DNA of 19,483 nucleotides from positions 1 through 19,483 of the forward strand of contig DOUV01000816.1 of NCBI GenBank assembly GCA_003520455.1, in the 5' to 3' direction. The notes below the pieces were generated by a model, which saw nothing but the letters and a program-made list of their open reading frames with translations, ran no database searches and was not told where the DNA came from. Below, piece after piece: positions 17,105 to 19,483 of the stretch. This DNA comes from Chloroflexota bacterium (lineage in GTDB: Bacteria; Chloroflexota; Anaerolineae; Ardenticatenales; Ardenticatenaceae). Position numbers and translations under genes: made by a program. Position 1 is the stretch's first letter. Each line of letters begins with the position of its first letter.

Positions 17105-17493
17105 GGGGTTTCCTTCAACTGGTTGAAAATCATGATCCCGGCGTTATCGCGGAATCGAGCCAAAATCACTGATCGAACTTGCACTTCGGGGTATCCTGTT
17201 TCCGCTGCCATAGCCTTTGCCAGGCTACCAATATGCTCACCTGGTCTCCCCTGGCTTCTAAAATAGGCCAGGGTGGCTGCCACAATCCGTTGTTCAGGAG
17301 TCTGGTCCGAGGCTGCGAGGACCCAACGATCATCGGGGAGGGGACTGACGCGCCGGTTAAGCCGCAACAGCAAGCGCAGAACGTCCTCACCCTCGGCAAG
17401 CGAAGCGAGCGCTGGGAGACGAGCAAGTATATCCGAAGTGGAGCGCGCCTGCCCAACTGAGAGGATTCGCAGAATGTCTTCGGTGACAGACAT
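17092..17493 (-). CDS. Small winged-helix-like protein, first gene of the operon
   Basis: A 133-residue protein starting at the ATG 17491-17493. The N-terminal ~60 residues have helix-helix-helix-hairpin character: ILRILSVGQARSTSDILARL, then LLLRLNRRVSPLPDDRWVLA, which resembles a wing. The C-terminal ~65 residues form a second helical part (EQRIVAATLAYFRSQGRP onward). This suggests one or two winged-helix domains, fitting a DNA-binding regulator of the operon or a small DNA-binding subunit of the methylase; I cannot name the family. It precedes the methyltransferase and overlaps it by 13 bases. No strong Shine-Dalgarno is seen. The first gene of some methylase-centred defence loci is a regulator, which makes autoregulation plausible but unproven. 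Confidence 0.75.
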   Translation of the reverse strand: MSVTEDILRILSVGQARSTSDILARLPALASLAEGEDVLRLLLRLNRRVSPLPDDRWVLAASDQTPEQRIVAATLAYFRSQGRPGEHIGSLAKAMAAETGYPEVQVRSVILARFRDNAGIMIFNQLKETPWRK

Positions 17494-18000
17494 GGTCTTT
17501 CTGAGGGCCCTTCAACTACCGGATTGTGGGCAACCGCCACACGTAGAGACTGGATGAAAGAGCGAACGGTTCTTGAAGAAGCGCCGTTCGCTGCAACTGT
17601 TACCGAAGTCCAGGAGAAGATTCAGAAACCGAAAGTGCGATTCTGCCGGGAAGAAAGGAGTCGATCACTTACAGACAACAACAGCTTGGGGGCCGTCGGC
17701 CAGGAAAGATAGGCGCGCGAAGAGCAGCCGCAGCCCTTCTTCCTGTCGCCTTGCGCAACAAGCTTGGCCGGTCCGAACAGCCCGGCGAGATGGGTTCCCC
17801 GGTTGGCTCGGACGACGATGATACCAGCGAGGGTCGTCGCGCAAGGTCTCCAAACCGATAGACCCGGTGATCAAAACGCGGCTTACAAGTATAAACGTTC
17901 AGCGCAAAGACGGAAAGTTCGACGAACCCTCTCGACAGCTTCAACCCAAACTTGGCACATTGCACGCGCAAAACAGTCCCCCATCGCCGGGATACAGCAG
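17494..18000. other. Intergenic region upstream of the defence operon (likely holds its promoter)
   Basis: About 500 bases lie between the terminator at 18001-18050 and the first operon gene. I see no convincing gene here; the open frames are low-complexity shadows. It should contain the operon promoter. One minus-strand TATACT (17888-17893) could be a -10 box, but its spacing region lacks a good -35, and it would give a leader of nearly 400 bases. An inverted repeat at 17561-17592 is listed separately. Confidence 0.5.
17561..17592. repeat. Inverted repeat in the operon leader (9-bp perfect arms)
   Basis: AGCGAACGG at 17561-17569 is perfectly complementary to CCGTTCGCT at 17584-17592, with 14 bases between. 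It lies about 70-100 bases upstream of the first gene's start codon. It could be an operator for a dimeric regulator, such as the small winged-helix-like first gene product, or an RNA hairpin in the leader. There is no U-run after it on either strand, so it is not an obvious terminator. The role is unproven. Confidence 0.5.
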
Positions 18001-18050
18001 AAAAAGGAGAGCCGCCTCATCGCCGGATACGACGATGAGGCGGCTCTTTT
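18001..18050. terminator. Bidirectional intrinsic terminator
   Basis: The 14-bp arm GAGCCGCCTCATCG (18009-18022) is perfectly complementary to CGATGAGGCGGCTC (18033-18046), with a 10-base loop. On the plus strand it is followed by TTTT (18047-18050). On the minus strand it is followed by TCC and then TTTTT (18005-18001). A long GC-rich stem with T-runs on both sides is the signature of a rho-independent terminator able to work both ways. It would stop leftward transcripts from the decayed regulator region before they reach the defence operon. Confidence 0.88.
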
Positions 18051-18212
18051 CTCGCGCCACCGTCTTTTCAGCCACCCCAATAAGTGCTGGAGGCTCGCAG
18101 TCCTCAAATATCCAAATTCTGCACCTGCTTCGCATGCGTCTGGATGCAGCGCCTGCGCGGCAGGACCGCCTTGCCCATCAAGTTTGCCGGCCTTGATCAG
18201 GGAGAGCGGCAG

Positions 18213-18281
18213 CTACACGATGGAGAGGTGGCCGTTCTCGATCAGGTCCATCATGGAGCGGAAGAAGTCGCACTTGGTCAT
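18213..18281 (-). pseudogene. Possible remnant of a small SHOCT-like or YvlB-like protein
   Basis: A minus-strand frame from ATG 18279-18281 reads MTKCDFFRSMMDLIENGHLS and two more residues, then TAG (18213-18215). It has a protein-like composition and G/C-rich third positions. If the TAG is ignored, the frame continues LPLSLIKAGKLDG, giving a helix-turn-strand-helix pattern. This faintly recalls the short SHOCT-like or LiaX/YvlB N-terminal domains often encoded near two-component genes. It could be a gene interrupted by a nonsense mutation or chance coding-like sequence. An overlapping frame just upstream (from about 18384) reads as a hydrophobic, signal-peptide-like segment (MVVGSLLLAGMA). 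The call is weak. Confidence 0.25.
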
Positions 18282-18392
18282 CGGCCGAGGCCGGTGGGTG
18301 GACGGGCAGCAGGCGCCATTCGCTGGTGGCCATGCCGGCCAGGAGGAGGGAGCCTACGACCATGGTCGTGAGAAGCAGCCCCACCCGCCTTT

Positions 18393-18785
18393 CTACCCCA
18401 TGCCGGCCTCTCTGGCCCGGATAATCGCCTCGGCGCGGTCGGCCACCTGGAGCTTGCTGAAGATAGTGGAGACGTGGTTGCGCACCGTCTTGGGGCTCAG
18501 GACGAGCCGCTCGGCAATCGCGTTGTTGGTCAAGCCTTCTGCCACCAGCGTGAGCACCTCTCGCTCGCGTTCGGTCAACTCGGGGAATGCCACCTCGGAG
18601 CTGGTCAAGGGGGACCGGGCGAAAAAGTCCACCAGCCGCTCGGCCACAGCCGGGCTGAAAATCGCTTCACCATTGACCACAGCACGGATGGCGCGCAATG
18701 TCTCCTCGCCCTCCGCCCCTTTCAGGATATAGCCGCACGCCCCGGCGCGCATCGCCGCCAACACGGAGTCGTCAATCTCGGTGGC
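18393..18785 (-). pseudogene. Truncated NarL/LuxR-family response regulator (receiver mostly lost)
   Basis: The frame encodes the C-terminal part of a NarL/FixJ-type response regulator. The last receiver portion includes MRAGACGYILKGAEGEETLR (K of the beta5-like YILKG) and is followed by a linker and a complete LuxR-type helix-turn-helix: LTEREREVLTLVAEGLTNNA, then AERLVLSPKTVRNHVSTIF. The receiver's phosphoacceptor aspartate region is missing. Upstream of TEIDDSV the frame meets TGA at 18786-18788, and beyond that the sequence is sensor-kinase coding DNA in another frame. A GTG at 18762-18764 could start a 123-residue DNA-binding remnant, but no ribosome site supports it. It is best seen as a deletion derivative that has lost its regulatory domain. 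Confidence 0.8.
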
Positions 18786-19138
18786 TCAGGAGATTCAAAC
18801 GAAGCGTAAGATGGCAACGCGAGGAGGGCCGCTGGGGTCAAAAGGATCGAGGCCAGGGCAAGCCAGCGTGTCCGTAGCGGGACAAATCACCCGTTGGGGA
18901 AGAGGAAGAGAAGCAGCAGGGTTGACGCCAACATCAACATGGCCTCGGTCTGCAGCACCACCTGGTAGGTTCCAGGCCAGAGGGCTGCCAGCTCCTCCAA
19001 CGGGCCGGCCAGCAGGATGCCACACGCCAAGAGGTAGAAGGAGACAAACAGCGCCATCCAATCATTCGGCTTGCGCCGGAAGAGCACGCCGGCCAGCGTG
19101 AGGGAGACCAGGGCGGCCGCGATGGAAGCCGGCGCCCA
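18786..19138 (-). pseudogene. Truncated membrane sensor histidine kinase N-terminus with in-frame stop
   Basis: Minus-strand frame with three hydrophobic segments: ASIAAALVSLTLAGVLF, then WMALFVSFYLLACGILLAG, then MLMLASTLLLLFLF, ending in PNG. The next codon is TGA (18887-18889), after which the same frame continues FVPLRTRWLALASILLTPAA. In sensor kinases of this type the motif reads PNG/PDG-R-FVP, so the TGA looks like a mutated arginine codon (CGA to TGA). The frame then runs into the response-regulator remnant with the kinase core absent. The N-terminus is also missing: at about 19138 the sequence merges into the upstream small gene. The remnant retains membrane helices but no histidine-kinase catalytic domains. 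Confidence 0.75.
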
Positions 19139-19454
19139 AATCGTGCATCAGCTCAGATACTGTGATACTGCGTTTGTTAGCCAGGTCAACCAGTGCTTGA
19201 GTGCGGGCGACGTCCTGCTGCTCTACCTGTTGCACAAAAGCCAGCAGTTCTGCATGCTCCTCCGGCGTCAGTGTTCCTTCGCGACTCTTCTCCCTCAGCT
19301 CATCCAGTCGGCGCTGGGATTCCGATGGCAGCCGGCTGCCAACAATGGCACTCAACAACGCTCGTTCTTCCTCATCTACCAGCAGCGGGATCCCGCGCCG
19401 CGCCTGGAGCCCAATTACTCGGCGCGTAAACTCGGCCAATTCATCGGGTGACAA
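19062..19454 (-). CDS. Short antitoxin-like protein, C-terminus fused out of frame to kinase remnant
   Basis: A leftward frame of 130 residues. Residues 1-~107 are acidic and helical (EEERALLSAIVGSRLPSESQ, then TLTPEEHAELLAFVQQVEQQ, then SELMHDLG). This recalls a family of short uncharacterised proteins, frequent in Cyanobacteria and Chloroflexota, that normally ends soon after such a D-L-G sequence. Here the last ~23 residues (AGFHRGRPG onward) are the sensor-kinase DNA read in a different frame, so the 3' end is probably altered by a deletion junction near 19130-19145. The only in-frame start is a TTG (19452-19454) without well-spaced Shine-Dalgarno; AAGGAG lies too far upstream (19483-19478). 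The true start may be outside the window or lost. The function is unknown. Confidence 0.5.
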   Translation of the reverse strand: MSPDELAEFTRRVIGLQARRGIPLLVDEEERALLSAIVGSRLPSESQRRLDELREKSREGTLTPEEHAELLAFVQQVEQQDVARTQALVDLANKRSITVSELMHDLGAGFHRGRPGLPHAGRRALPAQAE

Positions 19455-19483
19455 TTGCTTGGGTGTTGTCCCTCATTCTCCTT

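Noticed and set aside
16232..17266. Plus-strand open frame of 344 codons
   Set aside because: It lies antisense to the methyltransferase and first gene, which have clear catalytic motifs; its composition is that of a mirror frame and it has no recognisable domain.
358..17493. Canonical BREX, DISARM or Dnd/Dpt phosphorothioation system
   Set aside because: I see no PglZ alkaline-phosphatase-like gene, BrxL Lon-like gene, DISARM helicase or phospholipase-D gene, and no DndCDE or PAPS-reductase-like genes. HerA is shared with DptH-type systems but the rest of the set differs.
17888..17893. TATACT on the minus strand as the operon -10 box
   Set aside because: The -35 position at 16-18 base spacing is poor (TTTCCG-like) and the site would leave a leader of almost 400 bases, so I do not call a promoter.
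17764..18732. Plus-strand open frame of 322 codons
   Set aside because: It runs through the terminator and antisense to the LuxR helix-turn-helix; its Arg/Ser-rich, low-structure product is typical of a shadow frame.
1..19483. CRISPR array, tRNA, rRNA, integrase or transposase
   Set aside because: I saw no regularly spaced direct repeats, no tRNA-like cloverleaf and no recombinase or transposase motifs in the translated frames, so no mobility mechanism can be supported from this window.

Overview
The window is dominated by one long leftward operon, 17493 down to 358. Its 11 genes are almost gapless: seven of the ten junctions overlap. The content looks like a large composite anti-phage or anti-plasmid defence locus. 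In transcription order it encodes: a small protein with winged-helix-like features; a type I-like N6-adenine DNA methyltransferase (HsdM-type, NPPF motif); a two-TRD specificity protein (HsdS-type); two proteins I cannot assign; a 1644-residue P-loop ATPase with a HEPN-like RNxxxxH motif near its N-terminus; a protein that looks like a Rossmann/GATase-type domain plus winged helix; a NurA-like protein; a HerA-type hexameric ATPase; a small PD-(D/E)XK-like protein; and a Ser/Thr protein kinase with C-terminal TPR repeats. No HsdR restriction subunit is present.

The likely logic, which is inference, is that the methyltransferase and specificity subunit mark self DNA. The giant ATPase, the HerA/NurA-like pair and the small nuclease-like protein act on unmarked DNA or in abortive infection, and the kinase gates the response. 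The inventory resembles BREX type 2 (Pgl: methylase, kinase, giant ATPase) but lacks a PglZ phosphatase and BrxL. It also resembles what I recall of the eight-gene methylation-associated defence system (MADS: methylase, specificity protein, kinase, ATPases). I cannot verify a gene-by-gene match here, so this locus may be a MADS relative or variant with extra NurA-like and nuclease-like components, or something undescribed.

The right flank (about 17494-19483) is decayed chromosomal material. It has a strong, probably bidirectional terminator (18001-18050), a truncated NarL/LuxR response regulator missing most of its receiver domain, and a truncated membrane sensor-kinase N-terminus with an in-frame TGA. 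There is also a short antitoxin-like protein whose 3' end runs into the sensor-kinase remnant. Two junctions suggest deletions. The left flank (88-357) shows no convincing gene. The first 87 bases hold the start of another leftward gene that leaves the window.

The sensor-kinase remnant (Trp/Arg-rich loops, an LFPNG-x-FVP segment) and its response regulator are of a kind I associate with Chloroflexota. GC is mostly moderate to high but lower in the specificity gene and the kinase-end genes. A Chloroflexota host is the best guess, at moderate confidence. I see no tRNA, rRNA, CRISPR array, transposase or integrase in the window.
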